Below, in pieces: positions 29,954 to 40,190 of a DNA stretch of 48,089 nucleotides (the first letter of the stretch is position 1; the number at the start of each line of letters is the position of its first letter). Origin of the DNA: an uncultured Caulobacterales bacterium (GTDB lineage Bacteria > Pseudomonadota > Alphaproteobacteria > Caulobacterales > Maricaulaceae). The notes under the pieces were generated by a model. That model was not told where the DNA came from, searched no databases, and saw only the letters and a program-made list of their open reading frames with translations. The DNA is taken from the NCBI GenBank assembly GCA_937965735.1, contig CALCKU010000055.1, positions 1-48,089 on the forward strand, given 5' to 3'. Both the position numbers and the translations under genes were made by a program.

Positions 29954-30361
29954 CTATTTTATTTTACGTCCATAAAGTTCCATACGGTGATCGACCAGCT
30001 CATAGCCGAGTTTTTTGGCGATCCGTTCTTGAAGTTTTTCTATCTCTTCATCGACAAATTCAATGACTTCACCAGAGGTGACATCAATTAAATGATCGTG
30101 GTGTTCAGCATCGGCGGATTCGTAACGCGCGCGTCCATCGCGAAAATCATGTGTTTCAACAATACCCGCCTCTGAAAACAGGCGCACCGTTCGGTAAACC
30201 GTTGCTAGCGAAATATTCGCATCAACGCTAACCGCGCGCGCATAAAGTTCCTCTGCATCTGGATGATCATCAGCATCCGAGAGAACCTTAGCAATCACAC
30301 GCCTTTGATCCGTCATGCGAAGGCCCCGTTCAGCACATTTTTTCTCTATCCAGCTTGGCAT
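29954..30361 (-). CDS. fur: Fur-family metalloregulator
   Basis: GLRMTDQRRVIAKVL, SLATVYRTVRLFSEAGIVETHDF, HHDHLIDVTSGEVIEF. Confidence 0.92.
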   Translation of the reverse strand: MPSWIEKKCAERGLRMTDQRRVIAKVLSDADDHPDAEELYARAVSVDANISLATVYRTVRLFSEAGIVETHDFRDGRARYESADAEHHDHLIDVTSGEVIEFVDEEIEKLQERIAKKLGYELVDHRMELYGRKIK

Positions 30362-30455
30362 ATTCGTATCCTATGATAAAATATCAATTCGTTAATCATA
30401 AACAAGCCCAAAGCCTACGTCCAGTGATTGCCGCCTTATAGCGCGGCATAAACCG

Positions 30456-30911
30456 TCATAAACGCTTGGCAAAGTTCAGGGCAGCCACTCGCCCGTCTTT
30501 GCGCCTGTAATAGCCGGGGCGTCGACCAATCGCTTCAAACCCTTGGCTTTTATAAAGCTTTATAGCCGCAGGATTGTCTTCAGCCACCTCCAGAAACAAC
30601 GCTTTAACCGTCCCCTTTAAGACATCGGTCTCCAACTGCTTTAATAAAGCGCGCGCAATGCCTGCGCGACGATAGGGTTCAGAAACTGCAAGGGTTAAAA
30701 TCTCGGCTTGGTCATAAACTTGGCGTACAAGAATAAAGCCAATTAAGGCTTCATCTATTGTATCATTTGTAAAACATCCAAGGGCTCGGTCATTTTGAAT
30801 ATGCCCACGCATTTCAGACTCTGGCCAACTTTTTTCAAAGCTCGCCTTATGGAGCGCTGTCACGGCTTTTATATCTATGTTGGTTAAAATCCGAATACTA
30901 TAATTTTGCAT
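30456..30911 (-). CDS. rimI: GNAT acetyltransferase RimI-type
   Basis: VSEPYRRAGIARALLKQLE, LEVAEDNPAAIKLYKSQGFEAIGRRPGYYR; adjoining tsaB. Confidence 0.88.
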   Translation of the reverse strand: MQNYSIRILTNIDIKAVTALHKASFEKSWPESEMRGHIQNDRALGCFTNDTIDEALIGFILVRQVYDQAEILTLAVSEPYRRAGIARALLKQLETDVLKGTVKALFLEVAEDNPAAIKLYKSQGFEAIGRRPGYYRRKDGRVAALNFAKRL

Positions 30912-31526
30912 TTAAACATCGGTTTGCGGCGGTGTAACCCCGCCTGGCAGTTTTGCATCGGGCGGACGCGAATATAGAGGTAAAGCAGGCGCTAAATCTG
31001 GCGTTAAACCCGCACCGAGCCATGCCAGCACAGCGCCGTTAACGGGCTTGTCTTCAATAAGTTTATCCGCGGATAGTTTTGCAATTTCAGCGCGGGCCCT
31101 ATCGATCTCTTGCGTGATTGGGGGTTGAATACAACGTCCTTTGTCAAAGGCCGACCAACAGAGTTGTCCGCGCCTGACATCCGAAACACTCACAATTTTC
31201 AAAGACTGCTCTGGGTCCATTTCTGCTGCCCACACGGTCAATGCGTTCACACCAATAATTGGAATTTTACGCGGCAAGGCCAGACCTTTGGCAAAAGCCA
31301 AAGCAACCCGCAACCCTGTAAAACTCCCTGGCCCCGTACAGACTGTGATTTTATCAATGTCAAAAACTGACAGTCCTGCAATGTGTAAGGTTTCCAAGAC
31401 CATTGGCGCTAGGCGCTCGGCATGGCCACGTCCAATCGGTTCGGACTGAAGCGCTAAAACGCGTGCAGAATCGACAAGACTGACGGTGCAATTCTTTGCT
31501 GTCGTATCAAGGCCTAAAATTATCAT
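30912..31526 (-). CDS. tsaB: tRNA threonylcarbamoyladenosine biosynthesis protein TsaB
   Basis: ILGLDTTAKNCTVSLV, GRGHAERLAPMV, GPGSFTGLRVALAFAKGLA. Confidence 0.93.
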   Translation of the reverse strand: MIILGLDTTAKNCTVSLVDSARVLALQSEPIGRGHAERLAPMVLETLHIAGLSVFDIDKITVCTGPGSFTGLRVALAFAKGLALPRKIPIIGVNALTVWAAEMDPEQSLKIVSVSDVRRGQLCWSAFDKGRCIQPPITQEIDRARAEIAKLSADKLIEDKPVNGAVLAWLGAGLTPDLAPALPLYSRPPDAKLPGGVTPPQTDV

Positions 31527-31545
31527 GCAGGCAACTCAAAGATAA

Positions 31546-32118
31546 TTATGCCGCCTGTTCAACGCGGTTCACTTCGGGCACATAATGTTTTAAAAGATTT
31601 TCAATTCCCGACTTTAGCGTCATGCTGGAACTCGGACAGCCTGCACATGCACCGCGCATTTCAAGATAAACCGCGCCGTCCGTATCGTCAAAATGGCGGA
31701 AGACAATATCACCGCCGTCTTGCGCCACTGCTGGACGGACTCGGAGATCAATTAACTCTTTAATCTGCTCAACAATTTCCAGCGTCTCGCCTTCATAAAC
31801 ATGTTCGCTCGCCTCTTGCTTGATTTGATCGATTAGGGGCGTTCCCCCTGCAACATAAAAATCCATAATCGCACCCAGAACAGCCGGTTTTAAATGCTTC
31901 CACTGCGCATCGTCTGATTTTGTCACAGAAATATAATCCGCACCGAAAAAGACGCGCTTTACATCTGGAATCATAAATAGCATTTCTGCCATCGGCGCTG
32001 CGGACACATCGCCGCCCCGTTCAATGTCACGCGGGGGTTGACCCGCTTCAACAACGGTTTTTCCTGGCAAAAACTTTAATGTCGTAGGATTAGGTGTATC
32101 TTCGGTTTGAATAAACAT
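31546..32118 (-). CDS. NifU/Nfu-family Fe-S scaffold protein
   Basis: N-terminal MFIQTEDTPNPTTLKFLPG; C-terminal RPAVAQDGGDIVFRHF and GACAGCPSSSMTLKSGIE. Confidence 0.94.
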   Translation of the reverse strand: MFIQTEDTPNPTTLKFLPGKTVVEAGQPPRDIERGGDVSAAPMAEMLFMIPDVKRVFFGADYISVTKSDDAQWKHLKPAVLGAIMDFYVAGGTPLIDQIKQEASEHVYEGETLEIVEQIKELIDLRVRPAVAQDGGDIVFRHFDDTDGAVYLEMRGACAGCPSSSMTLKSGIENLLKHYVPEVNRVEQAA

Positions 32119-32343
32119 GACAGAACTCCGCAGAGAGAAAGAACAGCGCAGTCAATATATAGGATAGAGTGCACCGCAAAAAGCATTTGCGCTTACATGG
32201 GTGTTTTAATTCAATTTCGCAAGATGAAAGCTTATAACGGTCAAGAAATACCTTATTTTAGACTTTATCATTACCAGTCGACATTCATCAAAACGGAATA
32301 CCGCGAACGCTATACATGCAACAGGGAACGCCCAATTTTAGGG

Positions 32344-32391
32344 CTAAAATCCATGCTAAAATCCATGCCAAAATCTAGGCTGAAGTCAAAG
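32344..32391. repeat. Four degenerate tandem 12-bp units
   Basis: ctaaaatccatg / ctaaaatccatg / ccaaaatctagg / ctgaagtcaaag. Confidence 0.8.
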
Positions 32392-32468
32392 AACATGATT
32401 CAAATGGAATACACATTTACCGCAGAGATCAGTGTTGCTTTTGTCAAACTTGCATTTATCACAGACAC

Positions 32469-33476
32469 ATGAAAAATATAAATATCGCAAACCACTTGGC
32501 AGCAGGTTTAATCGCTAGCCTGACCCTTTATTTAAACGCCTGTGCAAGCCTTTCGACGCAATTACCCGAAATTCAAACGGCTGACCTAATGGCCGAACAA
32601 ATGAAACAAGAACAGGCCTTATTTAAGGATTTAGTCGCGCATACCGCACGGTTGAATAATGTCGCGTCGCTAATTTTGGTTAAAAATGCCGATCTCTGTG
32701 AAAAAACAACAGCGGTTATTGGGATTAAAACGCACACGCTTAAAAATTATCCTAAAACACTTCGCAATGCAGCCAATCGAGAGCTTGGCGCATCGGAAAT
32801 ACCCCAAATCATTTATGTTGAACCAAATTCACCGGCCGATAAAGCGGGGCTTAAAATAGGGGATATATTAATAGACGCTGCCGGAAACCCCGTTGGCCAT
32901 TATAAAAAAGCCCTGATCCCATTAGACGAAACGGGGTCGGGCAGCCCCCAAGATAAGCTGACTTATAAACGGGATTCAGCACGCTATACAACACGCGTAA
33001 GCCCCATTATGAGTTGTAATTATAAAGTTAGGCTGTCGAGCAGTGCTGCCATTAATGCCTATGCTAATGGGCAACAAATTACAGTCACAACAGGGATGCT
33101 AGATTTCGTTGAGACAGATTCTGAATTGGCCGTTATTATCGGTCACGAGCTTGCCCATAATACGCTCGGTCATATTCGTAAAATTGTCGGAAATTTGATC
33201 TTGTCTGGTTTTAATACGCGCTATACGCGTCCTTTTGAATCCGAGGCTGATTATGTCGGACTTTATTATACAGACCGTGCAGGGTTTGATATTGATAATG
33301 TCGAAGATATTTGGCGGCGACTTGCCCGTATCAGTACAAAATCGATAACACGCGCAAAATCCCACCCCACCTATTCCAATCGCTACCTAATATTAGCCGC
33401 AACCCGCAAAGAAATTGAAAATAAACGCGCCTCGGGCGTCGCTGTCTTACCGAATTTTATTCATAAAAATAACTAA
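32469..33476 (+). CDS. M48-type metallopeptidase lipoprotein with PDZ domain (copy 1)
   Basis: Lipobox LNAC; PDZ IYVEPNSPADKAGLKIGDILIDAAG; HEXXH in VIIGHELAHNTLGH; ESEADYVGLYY. Confidence 0.88.
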   Translation: MKNINIANHLAAGLIASLTLYLNACASLSTQLPEIQTADLMAEQMKQEQALFKDLVAHTARLNNVASLILVKNADLCEKTTAVIGIKTHTLKNYPKTLRNAANRELGASEIPQIIYVEPNSPADKAGLKIGDILIDAAGNPVGHYKKALIPLDETGSGSPQDKLTYKRDSARYTTRVSPIMSCNYKVRLSSSAAINAYANGQQITVTTGMLDFVETDSELAVIIGHELAHNTLGHIRKIVGNLILSGFNTRYTRPFESEADYVGLYYTDRAGFDIDNVEDIWRRLARISTKSITRAKSHPTYSNRYLILAATRKEIENKRASGVAVLPNFIHKNN

Positions 33477-33498
33477 GCCATGAAATAACTAAGCCATG
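33467..33498. repeat. Perfect 16-bp tandem duplication across stop/start junction of the two M48 genes
   Basis: aaataactaagccatg x2. Confidence 0.95.
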
Positions 33499-34638
33499 CG
33501 TTTAATCAATCGAGATAGTTTACACGCGCTTTTAAAATACTCGAAAGCAGGGCTTATCGCTTATGCGGTTTTCAACTTGGTTGGCTGTAACCCACCCAGT
33601 ATATCACAGCCTCAAACCCCCGCTGTAAATCCAAGCCCTGCGTCTCAAACCTTATCCCGTACAGACGTTCAGGATGATTTTCTCAATCCTCAAGGCAATC
33701 CACAAGGCAATCCACAGGGCAATACGATCAATAAAGATGCGGGCGGGACGAACAATGAATACGGGGCAGAGGATTTCGGGGCCATATTGAAATCTTATCA
33801 AGATTTAAACACCCGTTTAGAAAATGTTTCTGCACCCCTGTTAATTCGAAATGCGCAATTATGCCCCAAAACCGTTAACGACCCCGGTTTTACTGTGCAT
33901 ACATTACGCGATTATCCCGAAAACCTACAAGCCGTTGCCAGAGTGCTTTTGCCCGTATCGGACGCTTTATCCATTCGGACCGTACGAACGGGAAGCGTTG
34001 CAGAAACCTTTGGTCTAAAATCTGGAGATATTTTAAAATCAATGGGTGGATATAAACTCGCATCGGGGCCAACCGCACGGCAAATGTACGGCTATGTTGC
34101 GCAAAAAACATTTTTAAACGAAACTATCACACTCAAAATTTACCGGCAAATCCAAGAAGGTAAGCGCCATAAAGATAAGAGTCGTGAAATTGATTTCACC
34201 CTTCCGCTGATAAGACAATGTGATTACCCCGTAAACCTGTTCTTTTCTAACACGATCAATGGTCACTCGGACGGGGAAAATATCTGGATTACATCGGGCC
34301 TGATGCGACATGAAGCGCGCGATAACCAGCTTGCTTTAGTCATTGCGCATGAAATGGCCCACAATATTGAAAGTTTCAATAAGCTGAAGGGTCAAGAATT
34401 ATTCCACAATAAAGGCTTTGAACTCAAAGCCGACCGTATGGCCTTAGTGATGATGCACCGTGCTGGCTATGATATTGAGCAAGTCTTATCCGATTGGCGC
34501 CAAACCTACCACCCGCATTCAGACGATCAAGAGCGTTCTGACAGCCACCCGACCTTAGCATTGCGTCTGTCGAATTTGTCCAAAGAAGTGGCGCGTATCA
34601 AGGCGCTCGAAGCAGAGGGTTCTGCAATTGAGTTTTAG
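33496..34638 (+). CDS. M48-type metallopeptidase lipoprotein with PDZ-like domain (copy 2)
   Basis: Lipobox LVGC; PDZ-like TVRTGSVAETFGLKSGDILKSMGG; HEXXH in VIAHEMAHNIE; FELKADRMALVMMHRAGYD. Confidence 0.86.
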   Translation: MRLINRDSLHALLKYSKAGLIAYAVFNLVGCNPPSISQPQTPAVNPSPASQTLSRTDVQDDFLNPQGNPQGNPQGNTINKDAGGTNNEYGAEDFGAILKSYQDLNTRLENVSAPLLIRNAQLCPKTVNDPGFTVHTLRDYPENLQAVARVLLPVSDALSIRTVRTGSVAETFGLKSGDILKSMGGYKLASGPTARQMYGYVAQKTFLNETITLKIYRQIQEGKRHKDKSREIDFTLPLIRQCDYPVNLFFSNTINGHSDGENIWITSGLMRHEARDNQLALVIAHEMAHNIESFNKLKGQELFHNKGFELKADRMALVMMHRAGYDIEQVLSDWRQTYHPHSDDQERSDSHPTLALRLSNLSKEVARIKALEAEGSAIEF

Positions 34639-34709
34639 ATTTAAGTCGGTCGCAATTCTTTTTACCCGCCCCCTTGCGCTTTATCCGTGACTAACCCATT
34701 TGGGAGCGT

Positions 34710-35675
34710 ATGACCCAATCCCAAACATCAAATCCTAAAAGCTCCAATCCGGAAACTCTTGATTTAATCGATAATATTACTGTTTTCCAACTCGACGGGA
34801 CATCCGTACGCGGGCGCTCTGTTTTAATGGGTAATCTTTTAAATGAAGCGCTTAAAACCCATACTGGGGAAGAGCGGTACCCCGAACCTATTGCCCGTCT
34901 TTTAGGGGAAGCGATGATGATTGGTGCAATTGTTGCCCAAGCCTTGAAATTTAAGGGTCGCCTTGTTGTACAATGTCACGGCACAAATGAAGGGGCTATA
35001 TCGCTTCTAATGGCTGACTGTACGACAGACGGTCATGTCAGAGGGTATGCACGCTGGGATAAAACACAGTTAAAAATGTTGCAACTTGATAACCGAAATC
35101 CCGGCGCAAAGACGTTGCTCGGCGGCGGGACGTTTTCAATGACAATCGATCAAGGTCCCGACATGGATCAATATCAAGGGCTGTCAGCCATTGAAGGGGC
35201 GAGTTTATCTGATTGTGCCGAACATTATTTCCGCCAAAGCGAACAAATTCCAACGGCCTTGCGGCTCGCTTGTGGTCAAATACAAGTCCCGGGCAAAGCC
35301 CCTATATGGCGCGGTGCTGGCATGATGATTCAACGCGTCGGAGCCGACACAGCCCGCGGGGATACCGAGGATATGTGGACAATGGCAAAGTCACTCTTTG
35401 AAACGGTTACGGACGCTGAATTAATCGACCCCGCATTACCGCAAAATGATCTGCTTTATCGTTTGTTTAATGAAACTGGCGTGCGCATTATTGCAAAAGA
35501 GGCGATTGACGCTCAATGCGCCTGTTCTGAAAAGCGCCTGCGACAAACGCTTGAATCCTTTGACACCAATGCCTTAAATGATATGGCCGATGACGGTATC
35601 ATCACAGCCAATTGTGAATTTTGCACGACCGATTACGTGTTTAAAATTTCAGAACTGTTAGAAGCCAAGTCCTGA
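34710..35675 (+). CDS. hslO: Hsp33 redox-regulated chaperone
   Basis: C-terminal zinc motif CACSEKR...CEFCTTDYVF; Hsp33 fold N-terminus with VRGRSVLMG. Confidence 0.94.
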   Translation: MTQSQTSNPKSSNPETLDLIDNITVFQLDGTSVRGRSVLMGNLLNEALKTHTGEERYPEPIARLLGEAMMIGAIVAQALKFKGRLVVQCHGTNEGAISLLMADCTTDGHVRGYARWDKTQLKMLQLDNRNPGAKTLLGGGTFSMTIDQGPDMDQYQGLSAIEGASLSDCAEHYFRQSEQIPTALRLACGQIQVPGKAPIWRGAGMMIQRVGADTARGDTEDMWTMAKSLFETVTDAELIDPALPQNDLLYRLFNETGVRIIAKEAIDAQCACSEKRLRQTLESFDTNALNDMADDGIITANCEFCTTDYVFKISELLEAKS

Positions 35676-35684
35676 ATACATAAT

Positions 35685-37145
35685 TTAAACGCGCCAAAAT
35701 GACGGGGTGAGAACGACTAACGCCGTGACAATTTCCAAGCGTCCAACGATCATCCCTAACATTAAAACCCATTTAGCTAGGTTTGGAAGTTTTTCATAAG
35801 TCCCCGCAGGCCCAATGATCTCCCCAAGCCCTGGGCCAACATTAGCGACCGCGCTTGCCGCGCCCGACCAAGCGGTTAAACTATCGAGTCCCATCACAGA
35901 CAAAACAATAGCCCCAATCGCAAAAGTCATAAAAAAGATAAAGAAATACCCCATAACCGAATAGACCACTTCTTCGGGAATACGTTTTCCACTATAGCGC
36001 ATAGGGGCAACTGCATGCTGATTAGGCATCCGAAACAAATAGGATCGAAACGCTTCAAATGCGACTTGATAACGGAAAATTTTTATCGAACACGCCGTTG
36101 AACCCGCACAGCCCCCTATAAACATAAATGCGAAAAAAGCTGCCACCGCAAAAGCACCCCACGCATTATAATCGGCCGTTGCATAGCCTGTACCTGTGAC
36201 AATTGAGACCACATTAAAGGCGGCTAATCGCACGCTTTGACTGTTTGTCATTTCTGAATTTATCCAGAGGAAGGCCGTCATTAAACTGATTAAAACAAGA
36301 AGCACACAAACAAATGCTCGCACTTGAGAATCTTTGAACGGGGCCGATAAATTGCCATTCATCATTAAAAGATACATGCCAAATGGCATCCCGCCTGCCA
36401 TCATAAAGGCGATACAGACAAGATCAGCCCCATTATCCATAAAGCCCCCCATGGACGCATCCGATGTGGAATAGCCCCCAGTCGAAAGCGTGGTCATAGC
36501 ATGCGCGGTCGCATCAAACCCGTTCATGCCCACGGCAATATAGCCCAATGTGCACGCCAAGGTCAGGCCTACATATACCAGACCAATACCCGCCGCGATG
36601 CTCGCCGCCTTCGGTAGGATTTTTTCACCCATGTCAGAGCTTTCCAAGCGAAACAATTGCATGCCGCCAACTTTTAACATCGGCAAAATCGCCATAGCCG
36701 TAACAATAATCCCAACACCGCCAATCCATTGTAAAATCGAGCGCCACAGCAATATGCCTTTAGGCATATTATCCAGACCTGTCAGGACAGTCGCACCCGT
36801 CGTTGTAATCCCCGAAACGGATTCAAAAAGCGCATTTGTCCACGTCATGTTCATCGGGTTTAACACAAAGGGTAGCGCCGAAAATAAAGACAAGGCGAGC
36901 CAAGAAAAAACCGTCAGTAAAAAGGCTTCGCGGGCGCGTAGATCAGGATTGGGGGCATAAGTTGCAAGCGCCAATCCTGTGCCGATAATGGTCGTAAGAA
37001 TGCCACTAATAGCAAAAGCCCGCCAGCTTAGGCCTTCAAAGGATAAATCCACAACCATCGGCACAAACATCGCAACCCCTAATGCGCCTAGCATTATACC
37101 GACAACAAAAAAAACGGGTCGTAGGTCAGGCACAGGTGTGAACAC
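35685..37145 (-). CDS. trkH: Trk/Ktr potassium uptake protein TrkH
   Basis: Multi-TM; ESVSGITTTGATVL, TTLSTGGYSTSD, GGCAGSTACSIKIFR selectivity-filter repeats. Confidence 0.93.
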   Translation of the reverse strand: MFTPVPDLRPVFFVVGIMLGALGVAMFVPMVVDLSFEGLSWRAFAISGILTTIIGTGLALATYAPNPDLRAREAFLLTVFSWLALSLFSALPFVLNPMNMTWTNALFESVSGITTTGATVLTGLDNMPKGILLWRSILQWIGGVGIIVTAMAILPMLKVGGMQLFRLESSDMGEKILPKAASIAAGIGLVYVGLTLACTLGYIAVGMNGFDATAHAMTTLSTGGYSTSDASMGGFMDNGADLVCIAFMMAGGMPFGMYLLMMNGNLSAPFKDSQVRAFVCVLLVLISLMTAFLWINSEMTNSQSVRLAAFNVVSIVTGTGYATADYNAWGAFAVAAFFAFMFIGGCAGSTACSIKIFRYQVAFEAFRSYLFRMPNQHAVAPMRYSGKRIPEEVVYSVMGYFFIFFMTFAIGAIVLSVMGLDSLTAWSGAASAVANVGPGLGEIIGPAGTYEKLPNLAKWVLMLGMIVGRLEIVTALVVLTPSFWRV

Positions 37146-37292
37146 CGGGGGTTTGGGTCAATAAGCACATGAACATCATATACTGGACATATAATAGCCG
37201 ACCCAGAAGGTAAAATAGAAAAGGTCTTTAACGAAAAACATCTATACGCGTTGAAAAGTTACTCTATAACACATTGACGAAAAAAAGCTGCC

Positions 37293-38384
37293 TTGCGGTT
37301 TACGCAACATATTACGGATCCATTGCGCGTGAATATACCCGAGAGAAAATCCACATCACCCGACACAATCACGGGTCAAGGCGAAGATTTACAACAATCG
37401 GGTCAAACGCCACGCTTGCGTGGTTTTCCAGGTCGATTACCCCCTGAAGACACGGCGCGCATCACACGCCGTATCACGACGCTTTCCGTTTTGATCGGGA
37501 TTGTTCTGGCGGTTGGAAAAGGGTTTTTATGGAACCATACACATTCCGTTGGGATCTTATCCTCTTTTGTACATTCAGCACTCGATTTATTTGGCGCCGT
37601 TTCAACCTTTCTTGCCGTACGCTACGCCTCTATTCCTCCAGATGACCAATACCGCTTTGGACGCGGTAAGGCCGAAAGTTTTTCAGCCGTTTTTCAAGTC
37701 TGTCTAATTGTCTTTGCTGCGTTTCATCTGTTAGAAGAAGTTGGACACAGTTTCAGCCACCCCGAGCCGATTAAACAAGTGGGCTTTGCGCTTTTTGCCA
37801 TGATGGCATTTGTTGCCATGACGCTGTGGTTAATCATTGCACAAACATGGGCTATCCGCGCCACAGGCTCTGTCGCGATTAAAGGTGACCGCGCGCATTA
37901 CACGGCGGATATGTTGAGCAATATAGTTGTCATTATCGGGCTTGTTTTAGCGCATTCAGGGCAGTTTAAACACGCAGATGCGCTTGTTGGGGCTTTAATT
38001 GCACTCTGGCTTTTGTGGACGGCCTTTAAAATCGCCCGTCTCGCATGGGGACAATTACTGGATAAAGAACTCTCATCACCCGAACGGGACTATTTAAAAT
38101 CCGTAGCACTCGCCCACCCTATGGTACAAGGGGTGAAAGATTTGCGTACCCGCGCAAGTGGCCCCCATGTCCATATTCAAATGCGGCTTGATCTTGACGA
38201 TTCGCTCTCTTTGAAAGATGCTCATGACGTCATTTTACATACAGAAAAAGAACTCATGGGTATTTACCAAGCGGCAGATATTTTAATTCATCCGCACCCT
38301 GTGGGATGTGATCACGCACACGGAAATATTCGCTTTCGTGATAAAAAAGATGGCGAAATTAATCAATCTGTCAGGTCAGATTAA
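37293..38384 (+). CDS. Cation diffusion facilitator family transporter (start uncertain)
   Basis: SFVHSALDLFGAVSTFLAVRYA, FGRGKAESFSAVFQ, GDRAHYTADMLSNIVVIIGLVLA. Confidence 0.92.
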   Translation: MRFTQHITDPLRVNIPERKSTSPDTITGQGEDLQQSGQTPRLRGFPGRLPPEDTARITRRITTLSVLIGIVLAVGKGFLWNHTHSVGILSSFVHSALDLFGAVSTFLAVRYASIPPDDQYRFGRGKAESFSAVFQVCLIVFAAFHLLEEVGHSFSHPEPIKQVGFALFAMMAFVAMTLWLIIAQTWAIRATGSVAIKGDRAHYTADMLSNIVVIIGLVLAHSGQFKHADALVGALIALWLLWTAFKIARLAWGQLLDKELSSPERDYLKSVALAHPMVQGVKDLRTRASGPHVHIQMRLDLDDSLSLKDAHDVILHTEKELMGIYQAADILIHPHPVGCDHAHGNIRFRDKKDGEINQSVRSD

Positions 38385-38417
38385 CGAAGCATTACCCATA
38401 TTTCGGTATGGGATTAT

Positions 38418-39095
38418 ATGCGTATATTATATCATTGGCCCTTGGATCCAGAGTCCCGACAAGCGCGAATTGCTTTGGCTGAAAAGAACTTGAAATTTAG
38501 GCTCGAAGCCATTGATCCTTGGAATCCACCATCTGAATTCTTGCGCCAATGCGTTGAAGGCGTTCCGCCATGCCTGATTGATAAATCAAGCCCAACCGTA
38601 CACGCCATATATGGCGCGCGCGCGATTTGTGAATATGCCAATGATTGCACAGATCGTAGACCTCTTCTAGGCCCGGAACCCGCTGACCGAGCCGAAGCGC
38701 GGCGTCTATGCGATTGGTTTGACCGCAAATTTTCAACAGAGGTTAACGCTTATATTCTTTATGAGCGGGTTGAAAAAAGTTTACAATCCCGAGACCTCCC
38801 CCACCCGCCAACCTTACGCGAGGGTCGGGAATATTTAAAAATTCACTTAGAGTATATGCGCTGGCTTCTGGAAAAGCGGGACTGGCTGGCGGGTCGAGAC
38901 TTTAGCCTAGCGGATATTGCGGCAGGGGCTCATATCTCCTGTCTGGATTATATCGGTGAAATCAATTGGAAGAAAAATCCTGAAATAAAAGATTGGTATC
39001 AGAAATTTAAATCGCGTCCCAGCATGCGCCCCCTGCTTGCAGATCGTATTGCTGGGCTTATAACGCCGCCTTATTATTCGGATCTTGATTTTTAA
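38418..39095 (+). CDS. Glutathione S-transferase family protein
   Basis: Thioredoxin-like N-terminus MRILYHWPLDPESRQARIALAEKNLKF; C-terminal SLADIAAGAHISCLDYIGEINW. Confidence 0.88.
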   Translation: MRILYHWPLDPESRQARIALAEKNLKFRLEAIDPWNPPSEFLRQCVEGVPPCLIDKSSPTVHAIYGARAICEYANDCTDRRPLLGPEPADRAEARRLCDWFDRKFSTEVNAYILYERVEKSLQSRDLPHPPTLREGREYLKIHLEYMRWLLEKRDWLAGRDFSLADIAAGAHISCLDYIGEINWKKNPEIKDWYQKFKSRPSMRPLLADRIAGLITPPYYSDLDF

Positions 39096-39098
39096 ACC

Positions 39099-40190
39099 AT
39101 GTCTATTGGCGGTCCATCAAAACCAGTCCAAGGTTCAAATCTGACGCACCGCGCAGTGCACCGCGCCCTCGCTTTAGGCTTTACAACGCCCTTTATCGCA
39201 AAATTGTCTGAATTTGGAACGCAAGCTGCCCAGAATTTATCTGAGTTTATTGAAAATGACCATCACGCGACAATGGACTGGATCGCCAGCACACAAGCCC
39301 GACGCGGTCACCCCAATGCATTATGGCCAGACGCTAAATCAGCGATTATTTTGGGTCTTAATTACGGGCCAGAAACAGACCCGCTCACCTCGCTTACGCA
39401 AAAATCCAATGCAACCATTTCCGTTTATGCCCGTAACAAAGACTATCACAATCTGATTAAGGGGCGCCTTAAAGACATTGCGGGCTTGATTGCCCGTGAC
39501 CATCAAGCCGATGTTAAAGTCTTCGTCGATACGGCCCCGTTAATGGAAAAGCCGCTAAGCGCCTTGGCGGGACTCGGCTGGCAAGGCAAACATACAAACC
39601 TTGTTAGCCGTCAATATGGATCTTGGTTGTTTTTAGGGACAATCCTAACCACGGCAGACCTGATACCAACGCCGCGTGAAATCGATCATTGCGGAACGTG
39701 CCGCGCGTGTCTGGATATTTGTCCAACAGACGCGTTCACAGAGGCCTATAAGTTGGACGCCCGCAAATGTATTTCTTATTTAACAATTGAGCATAAAGGG
39801 CCAGTGGATATTGATCTGCGCGAAAAAATGGGCAACCGAATTTATGGCTGTGATGATTGCCTTGCTATATGCCCGTGGAATAAGTTTGCAAAAACAGGAC
39901 AAGAGGCCAAACTTCACGCCCGAGAGGATTTAAACGCACCGCAACTCAGTCAATTGCTTTTGCTTAATGACGCTCAATTCCGAGCGCTTTTTACAGGCTC
40001 CCCCATTAAACGCATCGGGCGCAATCGCTTCCTTCGAAATGTCCTATATGCCGCTGGAAATAGCGGCGATATTTCCCTTTTGGACAGGGTAGGGGCTTTC
40101 ACAGAGGATGCGGACCCCGTTCTAAAAGATGCAGCCCTTTGGGCCAGAGGCAAACTGATGCAAGTTAACCTTAATCTGGAGCGTGAATGA
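39099..40190 (+). CDS. queG: Epoxyqueuosine reductase QueG
   Basis: GWQGKHTNLVSRQYGSWLFLG; 4Fe-4S motifs CGTCRACLDICPTDAF and CDDCLAICPWNKFA. Confidence 0.96.
   Translation: MSIGGPSKPVQGSNLTHRAVHRALALGFTTPFIAKLSEFGTQAAQNLSEFIENDHHATMDWIASTQARRGHPNALWPDAKSAIILGLNYGPETDPLTSLTQKSNATISVYARNKDYHNLIKGRLKDIAGLIARDHQADVKVFVDTAPLMEKPLSALAGLGWQGKHTNLVSRQYGSWLFLGTILTTADLIPTPREIDHCGTCRACLDICPTDAFTEAYKLDARKCISYLTIEHKGPVDIDLREKMGNRIYGCDDCLAICPWNKFAKTGQEAKLHAREDLNAPQLSQLLLLNDAQFRALFTGSPIKRIGRNRFLRNVLYAAGNSGDISLLDRVGAFTEDADPVLKDAALWARGKLMQVNLNLERE

Noticed and set aside
32107-32472. 121-aa ORF between nfu and the first M48 gene
   Set aside because: Covers the nfu start, includes the 12-bp repeat array (LKSMLKSMPKSRLKSK) and shows no domain; more likely intergenic.
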